From: an uncultured Desulfobacter sp.
GTDB lineage: Bacteria > Desulfobacterota > Desulfobacteria > Desulfobacterales > Desulfobacteraceae
NCBI RefSeq assembly: GCF_963666145.1
Contig: NZ_OY762614.1
Location: forward strand, 1,722,001 to 1,786,000
Direction of reading: 5' to 3'
DNA length: 64,000 nt
Shown here: positions 1 to 9,360 of the stretch, piece by piece
How the letters are laid out: every line of letters begins with the position of its first letter
How positions within the stretch are numbered: the stretch's first letter is position 1
Made by a program: the position numbers and the translations under genes
Notes under the pieces: model-generated
Databases searched by the model: none
Told to the model about the DNA's origin: nothing
The model's input: only the letters and a program-made list of their open reading frames with translations

Positions 1-1
1 G

Positions 2-2836
2 GAAAAACAGCTTTCGGACTCCGGCCTGTTCAGCAGTGTGGGCATGGACCACTACCAGGAGATCATGCCCGAACTGATGACCCTGGTGGTCAAGACCCTG
101 CCCGTTCAATTCACCCGCACCCAGCTGGAGAGCCAGGTTGCTCCATTACTCACACAGGATGCCGTCCGAGAAACTCTGTCACAGACCTATAATGGGCTAT
201 TGAGTCTTGATGAGGTGGGCACATCCGAATATATCGCCGTTGATCCCCTGGGGTTGAAAAACATTGTGCTGGCAAGGCTTAAATCCCTGGCCCCGGTGGA
301 TCACTTCAACATTTACAAAGGCAGACTCCTGTCCCAGGATTCCCAGCACTGCATGATCATGGCCACCCCCAAAGGGTCGGGTACGGACTCAAAATTTGCC
401 GCCCGGGCCATGGACCTGATCCGTGATATCCAGGCCCGGGCCCGGACACAGTTCTCCCAACCCGGAGAACACCCCCTTCTCACTTCAGTGGGCGCATTCA
501 GGGCCGCCTATGACAATGAAAGAATCATCAAACACGATGTGCAGACGGCCATTTTTATTGCCACAGCGGCAATCATTATCTTACTCTTCCTGGCCTTTCC
601 CCGGCCGTGGATCGGGCTTCTGGCCCTGGTGCCTGCCATGTTCGGCACCATTGCAGGCCTGTTTACCTATTCCCTGTTATATGACAGCATCTCTCTGATC
701 GTTCTGGGATTTGGCGGGGCCATCATCTCCATCACCATCGACCACGGCATCACCTATCTGCTCTTTCTGGACCAGCCCCGAAAAACATCGGGCAGGCAGG
801 CGTCCACGGAAGTACGGGCCGTGGGCCTGGTGGCCACCCTGACCACGGTATGCGCGTTTCTGGCTTTGGGGATGAGCGACTTTAAAATCCTTGAAGAACT
901 TGGAAAATTTACGGCGCTTGGCATGGGGTTCTCCTTTATATTTATTCATTCCCTGTTCCCCAAGATCGTACCCATGCTTAAACCGGCAAAACCCCGGACA
1001 CTTCCCCTGCAGCGATTGGTCAATGCCCTGATCATCCCTGGCAACGGGGGTGCCTGGTTTGCCCTATCTCTAACATTGGGCCTGGTGTGGTTTGCCTGGC
1101 CGGTCTTCCATGTGGATCTCTCCGCCATGAGCACCGTGAGCAGGGAAACCCAAGATGCGGATGCAAAATTCTATGAGACCTGGGGCAAAGGATTCACAGG
1201 CAAATCCCATCTCATGCTGACGGCAGACTCGGTCCAGGCACTTCAGGAGTTAAGCGACCGGCTTGCCGATAAAGTGTCCGCCGTTCAGACCCAAGGGGTT
1301 CCGGCTTCGGGCACCACCCTTTCAATGATATTTCCGGGAAAAACAAAAAAACAAAAAAATTATGAAGCCTGGGTCCAATTTTGGACCAAATACCGGGTCG
1401 ATGCCCTAAAACAAAATTTAGGCCTGGAGGCTGAACACCTCGGTTTTACCAGCGAAGCCTTTGACCCGTTTTTAGAATTGCTTGCTCCCACTGATCTCCC
1501 GGCCGGACCGGTAACTATTCCCCAGGCCCTCTATCCCATGATGGGCATATCCCAATCAAAATCAGTCAACGGCCAATGGGTATGGACCACAAGCCTGATG
1601 CGCAACCCGGATGTGGATGAAAAGACGTTTTATGAGGAATTCAGCAAGGGTGCCACCGTGTTTGAACCCCAGCTGTTTTCCGACACCCTGGGCGCCATTT
1701 TGTATTCAACCTTTGCCAAAATGTTTTTCATCATTGCAGGGTCGGTCCTGATTTTGCTGTTCGCCTTTTTTCTGGACATCAAACTGACCCTCATCACCAT
1801 GCTGCCGGTCTTCTTTGCCTTTATCGGCACCCTGGGCACCATGAAGCTTTTAGGTCACAACCTGGATATCCCCGCATTGATGCTCTCCATCATCGTATTC
1901 GGCATCGGCATTGACTTCTCCTTGTTCTTTGTACGCGCTTACCAGCGCTATCGAGACGAATCCCACCCCTCGGTTGAACTGATCCGCCTGGCCGTATTCA
2001 TGGCAGGCGTTTCCACCATGATCGGATTCGGGGTGATGGGCCTGGCCGAGCATTCGCTGCTGCAAAGCGCCGGTATTGCCTCGCTTCTGGGCATCGGTTT
2101 CTGCCTTGCCGGGGCCTTTTTGATCCTGCCGCCCCTGCTGCGCCGGTATTTTATTTTATCAACGGTGCCGTCAACGATGCCCCAGAAACCGGGTGCCTCC
2201 CTCACATCCCGGATTCTTGCCAGGTACCGAACGGCCGAGACATATCCCAGAATGTTCGCCCGGTTTAAACTGAAACTGGACCCCATGTTCAAAGAACTAC
2301 CCGACCTCCTGCCGGACCAGGCGAGTGTTTCCCGGATCATGGACATCGGCACAGGGTTAGGGGTCCCGGCCTGTTTTCTTCTTGAGCGGTTCCCCCATGC
2401 CCGCATATTCGGCATAGAACCCGATCCCGAAAGCCAGCGGATCAGTACCATGGCTATCTCAGATCAGGGGGACATCGACCTGGCCGGCGCCCCGAATATC
2501 CCTGCGGTTGCCGGAGCGGTTCACCTGGCCCTGATGCTGGATATGAGCCATTTTTTAACACCCGATGAATTCAGGCAAACCTTAAACAAAATCAGGCCGG
2601 CCATGGCCCCCGGCGGATCGCTCATTATCCGGGCAATTATCCCTCCGTCCGAGAAAGCAACACTGGCCTGGCCCATTGAAGCGTTGAAACTGAAACTAAA
2701 GGGGGTGGTTCCCCATTACCTGTCTGTGCAAGAGCTCACAGATTTTATCAACCAGGCGGATTTTAAAATGAAATATACCAAAGTATCGGGAAACAATCCT
2801 GAAACCGTCTGGTTTGTCGCAAAGGTGTCCCCATGA
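2..2836 (+). CDS. RND/MMPL-family exporter fused to a methyltransferase-like domain (5' partial)
   Basis: The reading frame is open to the first base of the window, so the GTG at 38 is probably internal and the N-terminus is missing. Two hydrophobic blocks separated by large soluble loops (about residues 165-310 and 560-700, counted from 38) give the layout of MMPL/RND exporters (predicted exporter family COG4258), which move lipids or hydrophobic metabolites across the inner membrane. After the last membrane segment the protein continues for about 200 residues with a class I SAM-binding motif, DIGTGLGVPA near residue 767, followed by an acidic residue at the end of the next strand (GIEPD). 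This tail is not part of a usual exporter, so I read it as a fusion. The stop codon overlaps the radical SAM start by 4 bases. The substrate is unknown; similar exporters occur in aryl-polyene-like pigment clusters, but the decisive upstream genes are outside the window. Confidence 0.8.
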   Translation, partial: EKQLSDSGLFSSVGMDHYQEIMPELMTLVVKTLPVQFTRTQLESQVAPLLTQDAVRETLSQTYNGLLSLDEVGTSEYIAVDPLGLKNIVLARLKSLAPVDHFNIYKGRLLSQDSQHCMIMATPKGSGTDSKFAARAMDLIRDIQARARTQFSQPGEHPLLTSVGAFRAAYDNERIIKHDVQTAIFIATAAIIILLFLAFPRPWIGLLALVPAMFGTIAGLFTYSLLYDSISLIVLGFGGAIISITIDHGITYLLFLDQPRKTSGRQASTEVRAVGLVATLTTVCAFLALGMSDFKILEELGKFTALGMGFSFIFIHSLFPKIVPMLKPAKPRTLPLQRLVNALIIPGNGGAWFALSLTLGLVWFAWPVFHVDLSAMSTVSRETQDADAKFYETWGKGFTGKSHLMLTADSVQALQELSDRLADKVSAVQTQGVPASGTTLSMIFPGKTKKQKNYEAWVQFWTKYRVDALKQNLGLEAEHLGFTSEAFDPFLELLAPTDLPAGPVTIPQALYPMMGISQSKSVNGQWVWTTSLMRNPDVDEKTFYEEFSKGATVFEPQLFSDTLGAILYSTFAKMFFIIAGSVLILLFAFFLDIKLTLITMLPVFFAFIGTLGTMKLLGHNLDIPALMLSIIVFGIGIDFSLFFVRAYQRYRDESHPSVELIRLAVFMAGVSTMIGFGVMGLAEHSLLQSAGIASLLGIGFCLAGAFLILPPLLRRYFILSTVPSTMPQKPGASLTSRILARYRTAETYPRMFARFKLKLDPMFKELPDLLPDQASVSRIMDIGTGLGVPACFLLERFPHARIFGIEPDPESQRISTMAISDQGDIDLAGAPNIPAVAGAVHLALMLDMSHFLTPDEFRQTLNKIRPAMAPGGSLIIRAIIPPSEKATLAWPIEALKLKLKGVVPHYLSVQELTDFINQADFKMKYTKVSGNNPETVWFVAKVSP

Positions 2837-3897
2837 ATATCTGTACCAGTCATAACATTGGTTGTGCCGGAAATTTTGAATTCTCCAAACAAAAAATTGA
2901 TGATGCCGTATCGGGCAACCGACTTCTCTCCATGGAGATTGAACTGAGCCTGCGCTGCAATTTTCGATGCAGCTATTGTTACGTGCCCCATGATTCATAT
3001 TATGACAATGAACTCTCCCTGGACGAAATCTTTGAGGTCATTTTACAGGCCAAAGCACTTGGGGCAGGAAAAATTATTCTGTTGGGCGGCGAACCCAGTA
3101 TCTATCCCCACATCCGGGAGGTCATTCAATTTTTAGGGCTCCACGGTCTGGAAATAGAGATGTTCACCAACGGCACCGGCATCACCCGAGAGTTTGCCGG
3201 GGAACTTCACGATGCCGGGGTAAGGGTTGTCCTGAAAATGAACTCCTTTGATGAGGCCAGACAGGATACCCTGGCCGGCAAAAAAGGGGCGTTTAAAATT
3301 ATCCGCAACGCCCTGGACAACCTTAAAGGGGCGGGCTATCCGGCTAAAGACGCGTTTCTTGCCCTGAGCACCATTATCTGCCGCCAGAACAGGGATGAGC
3401 TGACCCGGATGTGGACCTGGATCAGGGACAACAACATGGCGCCCTATTTTGAAATCATTACCCCCCAGGGCCAGGCAAAAAACAATCCGGCACTGGAACT
3501 CAATCCCCTGGAACTTAAAGAGGTGTTTGAAGAGATCTGTGCCCTTGACCAAAAACGCTACGGCATTGAATGGGAGCCTCAGCCGCCGCTCATGGGCAAT
3601 CAGTGCATGCGGCACCAGTTCTCCTGCACCGTCACCTCCATCGGCAATATCCAGCCCTGTGTGGGCATCACAAAATCCATAGGCAACATACGCAAAACCA
3701 GCTTGAAGGATATTTTAGAGCGCTCACAGGATCTTCGTCTGTTGAAAAATCACCGGCAGACCATCAAGGGATACTGTAGCACCTGTGAAAAGAACGACAC
3801 CTGTTACGGATGCCGGGGCGCCGCCTTTCAGATTACCGGTGATATTCTGGCATCAGACCCCCTGTGCTGGCGCAACCCGGATAATCTTACCCCCTGA
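2833..3897 (+). CDS. Radical SAM/SPASM protein
   Basis: The radical SAM cluster motif is C42-x3-C46-x2-C49 (RCNFRCSYCY), which binds the [4Fe-4S] cluster that cleaves SAM. It is followed by a GGEP-like glycine motif (LLGGEPS) of the SAM-binding TIM barrel. The C-terminal 100 residues hold a spaced set of cysteines (QCMRH, SC, PC, then CSTCEKNDTCYGC and a last C), as in SPASM domains that carry auxiliary Fe-S clusters. The length of 354 aa is normal for the family. The ATG overlaps the exporter stop (ATGA), so the two are translationally coupled and probably act on the same product, for example by maturing or modifying the exported molecule; that link is inference. The exact reaction cannot be read from the sequence. 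Confidence 0.85.
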   Translation: MNICTSHNIGCAGNFEFSKQKIDDAVSGNRLLSMEIELSLRCNFRCSYCYVPHDSYYDNELSLDEIFEVILQAKALGAGKIILLGGEPSIYPHIREVIQFLGLHGLEIEMFTNGTGITREFAGELHDAGVRVVLKMNSFDEARQDTLAGKKGAFKIIRNALDNLKGAGYPAKDAFLALSTIICRQNRDELTRMWTWIRDNNMAPYFEIITPQGQAKNNPALELNPLELKEVFEEICALDQKRYGIEWEPQPPLMGNQCMRHQFSCTVTSIGNIQPCVGITKSIGNIRKTSLKDILERSQDLRLLKNHRQTIKGYCSTCEKNDTCYGCRGAAFQITGDILASDPLCWRNPDNLTP

Positions 3898-3906
3898 AAT
3901 TCAGGG
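3892..3906 (+). terminator. Weak hairpin overlapping the radical SAM stop codon
   Basis: CCCTGA-AAT-TCAGGG forms a 6-bp stem with a 3-base loop that includes the TGA stop. No T tract follows, so it is at best a weak terminator or a 3' end stabiliser. Confidence 0.25.
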
Positions 3907-4349
3907 TAGTGAAAGGCGGTTCATTCTCGCTGTTTCAATAAGAGAGCCAGGGCTTTGAGATGCTCTTTCCTACGCGCTTCAAAAAGTTTTGGTTCGGTAT
4001 GTCCAAAATCAACTTTCAGACTTGGGTTGACAAAAAGCAAGTGACTATCCTAAGATCATAGAATACATTTAACAACAAGTTCCCTAATAATCAGATTTAT
4101 GACATCTTTGACCTGAATCCCGCAGAATTTTGCCCCGCGATCAAATCTGTGATGTCTGTCGCCATGGTCCAAATTTCGCGAATACAATGGAGATATCAAA
4201 CTTTGATCAGCTAAAATAATAAAAAATACAGATAAATAGCCAGGCAACTTTCCCTTTTTGCCTTGATGGCATAATTTCGGACAAACCGGTCCCTCCTATA
4301 CATTTCACAGGGACGATATCAATGATGTATCTTAAAGTAAGGAACGCTT
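3907..4349. other. Intergenic stretch, about 440 bp
   Basis: No convincing gene. A minus-strand frame of 63 codons at 4056-4247 has no ribosome binding site or recognisable motif. The only signal I see is a possible sigma-70 promoter at 4027-4056. Confidence 0.5.
4027..4056 (+). promoter_or_regulatory. Possible sigma-70 promoter for the HDOD operon
   Basis: A perfect TTGACA (4027-4032), an 18-base spacer and TAAGAT (4051-4056). It would give a leader of almost 300 bases before the HDOD gene, so a nearer promoter is possible. Confidence 0.35.
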
Positions 4350-5204
4350 TTGGCTCATTTAATTGAAATCAATGATATTATAGAAAATGCCGGGTCATTA
4401 TTAACACTGCCGGATATCTGTATGCAGATTAAACGGCTCGTGGCGGATCCGGCGTCATCAAACGAGGATCTTGCCGGGCTGATCTCTAAAGATCCGGCAC
4501 TGACCGCAAGATTATTGAAAATAGTGAACAGCCCCCTCTACTATTTTCCACGAAAAATTTCTTCCGTTGCTGAAGCCATTCCCCTGATCGGCGCCTCGCA
4601 ACTCTATAGTTTAGCACTGGCAACAACCGCTGCCGCCATCATTCAAACCGTTGGCGGAAGCTTCATTGAAATGAAAACGCTTTGGAAAAAGGCTGTCTAT
4701 TCCGCGATCTATGCCAAATCCTTAAATCCGAACAAATCACAGGGCAGTGAGGCCCTTTTTGTTGCAGGGCTGCTGAGTAATATCGGGACATTGGCTGTGG
4801 TAAAACATGCCCCGCAGATTGCATTAACAGCCATAGGGGCTCCGAATAAAGGACAATTTCACTGGCAGCGGGAAAAAGAGGTGCTCGGGTTTACAGTGGC
4901 AGAGATCAGCGGCGCATTGCTGAAATCCTGGCACCTGCCCGATGAGATTGTCGTCCCTGTCAGTTGTCAGCATGAGCCAGACACCGCAAATCCTTATTTT
5001 TTCTCCTGCTGCATTATCCATATCGCCACCAGACTGGCATGTGACATCATTGAGCAAGACCAGGGACCATCGGCAGAGTATAGAAAGGCCATAGGCAAAA
5101 AACCGTTGGCACAGCTTGGGCTGAATGACGACGAGGCCCTGGAAGCAAAGGTCTCGGAAATAAATGAATTTGCACCGGAAGTACTAAATCTTTTCAAGAT
5201 TTGA
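4350..5204 (+). CDS. HDOD domain signalling protein
   Basis: The protein shows the HDOD pattern: an N-terminal helical segment with DPALTARLLKIVNSPLYY (about residues 47-65), the SVAEAIPLIGASQLYSLAL stretch, and a helical core to about residue 215. HDOD is a relative of HD hydrolases that generally lacks the metal-binding HD pair and works as a signalling or scaffold domain. The start is a TTG preceded by AAGGAA at good spacing; upstream ATGs are in another frame. It ends just before the REC-HD-GYP gene, whose ribosome binding site overlaps this stop codon, so the two form an operon. Function in the cell is not established from sequence; the neighbours suggest c-di-GMP or phosphorelay signalling. 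Confidence 0.85.
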   Translation: MAHLIEINDIIENAGSLLTLPDICMQIKRLVADPASSNEDLAGLISKDPALTARLLKIVNSPLYYFPRKISSVAEAIPLIGASQLYSLALATTAAAIIQTVGGSFIEMKTLWKKAVYSAIYAKSLNPNKSQGSEALFVAGLLSNIGTLAVVKHAPQIALTAIGAPNKGQFHWQREKEVLGFTVAEISGALLKSWHLPDEIVVPVSCQHEPDTANPYFFSCCIIHIATRLACDIIEQDQGPSAEYRKAIGKKPLAQLGLNDDEALEAKVSEINEFAPEVLNLFKI

Positions 5205-5218
5205 GGGTAACTTTATAT

Positions 5219-6742
5219 ATGATGGATAAACTTATACTAAAAAAAGAAGACACGATCCTGAAAAGTGACGGCAGGTCTTCACCATGGAAAATTCTGGTCG
5301 TGGATGATGAAGAAGGCGTTCACCAGGTAACAACACTGGCACTCAAAAATTTCATTTTTGACAACAAAAATCTACAGCTGTTCCATGCGTACTCTGCGGC
5401 ACAGGCCCTCGAATATCTGATTGAGCATCCCGATACCGCCATCGTGTTACTTGATGTGGTCATGGAATCCGAACATGCAGGATTAAAGCTGGTCAAAAAA
5501 ATCCGGGAAGATCTCAATAATAAAACCAGCCGGATTGTTTTAAGAACCGGCCAGCCGGGACAGGCACCGGAACGCGAAGTCATCCAGAACTATGATATCA
5601 ATGGCTACAAGACCAAAACCGAACTTACAGCGAACAAGTTGTTTACCCTGATGTACGCCACCTTAAGATCCTATCGCGATATTATTACCCTGGAAAGAAG
5701 CCGCAAAGGCCTGGAAAAACTCATTGTGGCGTCAAGGGGGATTTCTTCAAGGGTGGCGCTGGCCGAATTCATACGCGTTACGGTTGAGCAGTTAACCCAT
5801 CTGCTTAACATTGAAGATACCACTATTTTTTCCTGCAAGGTCACAGGATATGTTCTCCTTGAACAATGTCTGGAGGTCTATTCTCCGGAGAATCCCCTTG
5901 GATCAAGCTGCATCACCGTAACGGATTTACCCGAAGGGAAGCGGGATATCATTTCATCTGCCATTACCGAGCAAAAAAATATTTTTGAGAAAGATAAATT
6001 TGTTGTGTACTGCGCAAATAAAAATCAGATTGTTCTGTTTTTTGCCCAAATTAATCAGGTTCTGTCCGATCTTGATATTCGTCTGCTTAACATCTTTACT
6101 GAAAATCTGATTGTAACCCTGGATAATATTCAGCTCAATGAGGCAATCACCGACAGTCAAAAGGAGATGGTCTACCGTCTCGGTGAGGTTGTCGAGTCCC
6201 GTTCCAAGGAGACCGGAAATCATGTCAAACGCATGGCACATTATTCAGAGTTGCTTGCCCTGCTGGTTGGACTGGATAAAACCGAGGCCGAATTAATCAA
6301 GACAGCGTCACCCATGCACGATATCGGCAAAATTGCCATTCCCGATGCCATTTTAACCAAACCGGGAAAATTGAACGCCGAGGAGTGGCAGATTGTGAAG
6401 ACGCACCCGAAACGCGGGTACGAAATACTCAAACAATCTTCTCTGGCCGTAATGAATATCAGTGCCATCATCGCGTTGACCCACCATGAAAAATGGGATG
6501 GCACAGGTTACCCCAAAGGAGAGAAAGGCACGGATATCCACATTTACGGCCGGATAACCGCCATCGCCGATGTGTTTGATGCCCTGGGAAGTGAACGCTG
6601 TTACAAAGAGGCATGGCCCCTGGATAAAATCATTGCACTTTTCAAGAGCGAGAGGGGTAAACATTTTGATCCATTATTAACAGATCTGTTTCTTGAAAAT
6701 CTGGATAAGTTTCTGGTGATCAGGGATAAGTTTATTGATTAA
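5219..6742 (+). CDS. Response regulator with DUF3369 and HD-GYP c-di-GMP phosphodiesterase domains
   Basis: Domain order is receiver (about residues 30-155 if counted from the TTG at 5201), DUF3369 (about 170-320) and HD-GYP (about 330-505). The receiver has the acidic pair in ILVVDDEEG and the phosphoacceptor Asp in VLLDVVME. The HD-GYP part keeps MHDIGKIAIPD (HD pair) and HHEKWDGTGYPKG, so it should hydrolyse c-di-GMP to pGpG or GMP. A TTG at 5201 would extend the frame and overlap the HDOD stop, but GAGGG at 5203-5207 is well placed for the ATG at 5219, with a second ATG at 5222. The gene lies between an HDOD protein and a REC-kinase and is likely phosphorylated by a histidine kinase. Confidence 0.9.
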   Translation: MMDKLILKKEDTILKSDGRSSPWKILVVDDEEGVHQVTTLALKNFIFDNKNLQLFHAYSAAQALEYLIEHPDTAIVLLDVVMESEHAGLKLVKKIREDLNNKTSRIVLRTGQPGQAPEREVIQNYDINGYKTKTELTANKLFTLMYATLRSYRDIITLERSRKGLEKLIVASRGISSRVALAEFIRVTVEQLTHLLNIEDTTIFSCKVTGYVLLEQCLEVYSPENPLGSSCITVTDLPEGKRDIISSAITEQKNIFEKDKFVVYCANKNQIVLFFAQINQVLSDLDIRLLNIFTENLIVTLDNIQLNEAITDSQKEMVYRLGEVVESRSKETGNHVKRMAHYSELLALLVGLDKTEAELIKTASPMHDIGKIAIPDAILTKPGKLNAEEWQIVKTHPKRGYEILKQSSLAVMNISAIIALTHHEKWDGTGYPKGEKGTDIHIYGRITAIADVFDALGSERCYKEAWPLDKIIALFKSERGKHFDPLLTDLFLENLDKFLVIRDKFID

Positions 6743-6758
6743 CACGTGAGAGGCCAAG

Positions 6759-7997
6759 ATGCTAAACAAAGTATCAAACAACCCGCCGCTGATACTCACC
6801 ATTGATGATGAAAAAGTCATCCGCAACAGTTTTGCGGATATCCTTGAAGATAACGGCTATGAGGTGATCCAGGCAGAAAACGGCCATGTCGGTATAGAAA
6901 AAATCCGGAAACTCAGGCCGGACCTTATTTTATGCGACCTGCAAATGCCTGAAATGAACGGACTTGAGGTGGTCCGTACCGTGAAGGCGGAATTTGAAAA
7001 GATCCCCATCATCATGGTTTCAGGGGCAGGGGTTTTAAATGATGCCATTGACGCCGTCCGATTGGGCGCCTGGGATTATCTGGTCAAACCCTTATTCAAT
7101 CTCGATATTTTGCTCCAGGCGGTGGAACGGGCGCTGGGGCGCGCCAGGCTCATTGCCGAAAATGAGGCATACCAGAAAAATCTGGAAGAACAGACCGTGA
7201 AACTCCAGCAGGAGATCGAAGACAGAAAACGCACGGAAAAACAGCTTGTGCAGTCGGAAAAGATGGCTGCCCTGGGAGATCTGGTGGCAGGCGTGGCCCA
7301 TGAAATAAACACCCCACTTGGTATTGGGGTCACCGGCATTTCATATCTCAATGATGCAACCAGAGCCTTTAAAAAATTATTCACCGCCGGAGAAGCCACC
7401 AAAACGGATCTTGAAAATTTCATTGAAGATTGTGAAGAATCCTGCCAGGTCACCCTTTCCAATCTTAATCGTGCGGCGAAACTTGTGGCAGGATTTAAAC
7501 AGATTGCGGTGGACCAGTCCAGTGATGAAAAACGATTTTTTAACATAAAACAGTATATTGATGAAATTTTATTCAGCCTCTATCCACGCATAAAAAAAAC
7601 CCAACATACGATCCATGTGGATGCGCCGGACGATTTGGAGATCAACAGTTATCCGGGGGCGTTTTCCCAGGTTTTGACCAACCTTGTCATGAATTCTTTA
7701 CTCCACGGATTTGAAGATATGGAAAAGGGGACCATTACCATTACCGTAAAAAACGAAGACCGTTCGATCATGCTTTACTATGAAGACAATGGCAAAGGCA
7801 TGACACCAGTCCAGCAAAAAAAAATATTTGATCCTTTTTTTACCACCAAACGTGGCGCAGGCGGCACCGGGCTTGGGATGCACCTGGTCTTTAACCTTGT
7901 CATCAAAAAGCTGGATGGACAAATCAGCTGTACAAGCACTTTGAATGAGGGCACATTTTTTACCATCGCCATTCCTACGCATAATGTAGACGATTAG
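6759..7997 (+). CDS. REC-histidine kinase (cytoplasmic hybrid sensor)
   Basis: An N-terminal receiver (phosphoacceptor D60 in ILCDLQMPEMNG, conserved K110) is followed by a coiled coil (about 135-165) and a complete kinase core: H-box LVAGVAHEINTPLG with H181, N-box QVLTNLVMNSLLHG, G1 EDNGKGM and G2 GTGLGMHLV. There are no membrane segments or input domain other than the receiver, so it probably takes its signal from another kinase and relays it, for example to the HD-GYP regulator 16 bp upstream. Length of 412 aa suits this architecture. It is the third gene of the signalling operon. Confidence 0.9.
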   Translation: MLNKVSNNPPLILTIDDEKVIRNSFADILEDNGYEVIQAENGHVGIEKIRKLRPDLILCDLQMPEMNGLEVVRTVKAEFEKIPIIMVSGAGVLNDAIDAVRLGAWDYLVKPLFNLDILLQAVERALGRARLIAENEAYQKNLEEQTVKLQQEIEDRKRTEKQLVQSEKMAALGDLVAGVAHEINTPLGIGVTGISYLNDATRAFKKLFTAGEATKTDLENFIEDCEESCQVTLSNLNRAAKLVAGFKQIAVDQSSDEKRFFNIKQYIDEILFSLYPRIKKTQHTIHVDAPDDLEINSYPGAFSQVLTNLVMNSLLHGFEDMEKGTITITVKNEDRSIMLYYEDNGKGMTPVQQKKIFDPFFTTKRGAGGTGLGMHLVFNLVIKKLDGQISCTSTLNEGTFFTIAIPTHNVDD

Positions 7998-8045
7998 ACA
8001 CAAAACGCTGAATCTTTCTTTTGTTGTATAACGTTATTTTCTTTC

Positions 8046-8075
8046 TTGACACATCCTCGCCTTCCGGCTTATGGT
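8046..8075 (+). promoter_or_regulatory. Sigma-70 promoter upstream of the exported coiled-coil gene
   Basis: TTGACA (8046-8051), 18-base spacer, TATGGT (8070-8075). The start site would lie about 55 bases before the ATG at 8137. Confidence 0.5.
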
Positions 8076-8136
8076 CATTACCGCTCCAACGATTTATTGC
8101 AGAAAAAATTAATATTAACAATTAGTTGAGCAAAAC

Positions 8137-9360
8137 ATGACCACTAAAATTTCTTCAAGTTCATTTTCAATCTTCAGGCAGATCATTCTATTCTCTGCTT
8201 TTACTTTTTTTCTTGGTGGCAGTTCACTGTTTTTCCCTGCAGTCTCTGATGCTGGAACCCCAAACACTGATATCGCCAACATCTGGACCGGGCTGCAGCA
8301 AGAGGAAAATCAGTTCTGCCGGATCACATTAAAAATCGATACCCTATCGGCGCCCAATAACGCCCTGTCCGGTTCCTTGACGGTTGAACCGGCAAATATC
8401 GGTGCCAAACGAGCGCCTGAACCCCAGACGGCAGCAATCAACGGAACATTTTTTTATGAAATCAATCTCATCAGGATACAGTATCAGCTCGGCAGAGGCA
8501 GAAGATATGAAGTTTTTGGGGTACTGAATCCCCAAAAAAATCGGATGGCACTGATCTATGGAGGAAGAACCGGAGACGGCATGCTTCCTGTGTATTTAAC
8601 GGCCGGCCCGACACTGCCCAGGGAACTGCAGCCCTTTGCAGTCTCCAGGGATAAAGCTGCCGGCTTCAGGAAAGACCAGGAGAATGCCGCATCAGAATTG
8701 ACAGCCATACAAAACCGGAGCCAAGTCATTAATGAACAGATCATGGACGCCCAGAACCGGCTTCGAGACGCCCGCCATGCCCATGACAAGGAGACGGCCA
8801 ACCGGATAAGAAAAGAGCTGGAAGTGCTGGCCCAATCCCGTGTCCAGGAAAGACAGAAGCAGCAGGAGTTGCTCATGGCCCAGGCCCGTAAAGCCCGTGA
8901 GCTTCAGATCAAACAGATGGAAAATGAAAACCCGGAACTGGCAGCGGTGGAAAAGCAGATGCTGGACCTGCAGGCCCAGATCCTTGCCGCATCAAAAACA
9001 AAAGATATTCCAAAATTACGGGAGCTGGCCCAGCAGATCAAGACATTGCAACAAAAGCGCAGCATGCTGATGGGCAACAGGCATGGCGCACCCCGCGCTG
9101 TTCCAGGCTCAAGTGCAGATCACTCCTGCCCCGAGGAACTGCTCTCCTGGGCCGGAGAACTGGAAAAAACGGGGCGTCTGCGGCAAGGTTTCACAGCATT
9201 TCTCAATTGGCGAACCTGTTCAGGCCGTCCGTGTTCAGCACCTATTTTAAAACCGGATTATTATCCATGGCACCGGATCACCGCCGGGAACTGGGCATGG
9301 CACTTCAACGCGGCTGTACCCGGCTGGATACGGCCTTTTCCCGGGGCAGCAATATCATGA
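8137..9360 (+). CDS. Exported coiled-coil protein, N-terminal part (apparent frameshift)
   Basis: Residues 1 to about 38 are a signal peptide with a long hydrophobic stretch ending before SDAG, so the product is exported. Residues about 45-160 are beta-rich and 175-310 a charged, glutamine-rich coiled coil. I do not recognise a family. The last 60 residues in this frame (from about nucleotide 9180) turn rich in Trp and Pro and look out of frame, whereas the -1 frame from about 9165 onward continues smoothly into the next entry. The likely original product is one protein of about 880 aa; a missing base near the A6 run at 9164-9169 or the G4 run at 9171-9174 would restore it. Treat the end of this CDS as unreliable. 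Confidence 0.6.
   Translation: MTTKISSSSFSIFRQIILFSAFTFFLGGSSLFFPAVSDAGTPNTDIANIWTGLQQEENQFCRITLKIDTLSAPNNALSGSLTVEPANIGAKRAPEPQTAAINGTFFYEINLIRIQYQLGRGRRYEVFGVLNPQKNRMALIYGGRTGDGMLPVYLTAGPTLPRELQPFAVSRDKAAGFRKDQENAASELTAIQNRSQVINEQIMDAQNRLRDARHAHDKETANRIRKELEVLAQSRVQERQKQQELLMAQARKARELQIKQMENENPELAAVEKQMLDLQAQILAASKTKDIPKLRELAQQIKTLQQKRSMLMGNRHGAPRAVPGSSADHSCPEELLSWAGELEKTGRLRQGFTAFLNWRTCSGRPCSAPILKPDYYPWHRITAGNWAWHFNAAVPGWIRPFPGAAIS

Noticed and set aside
4056..4247. 63-codon minus-strand frame in the 3.9-4.35 kb gap
   Set aside because: No ribosome binding site, no motif, and it lies opposite a likely promoter region.
9164..9170. AAAAAAC as a programmed -1 frameshift site
   Set aside because: The heptamer is not in the X-XXY-YYZ register of the upstream frame, so classical ribosomal slippage does not fit; a missing base or transcript slippage is simpler.
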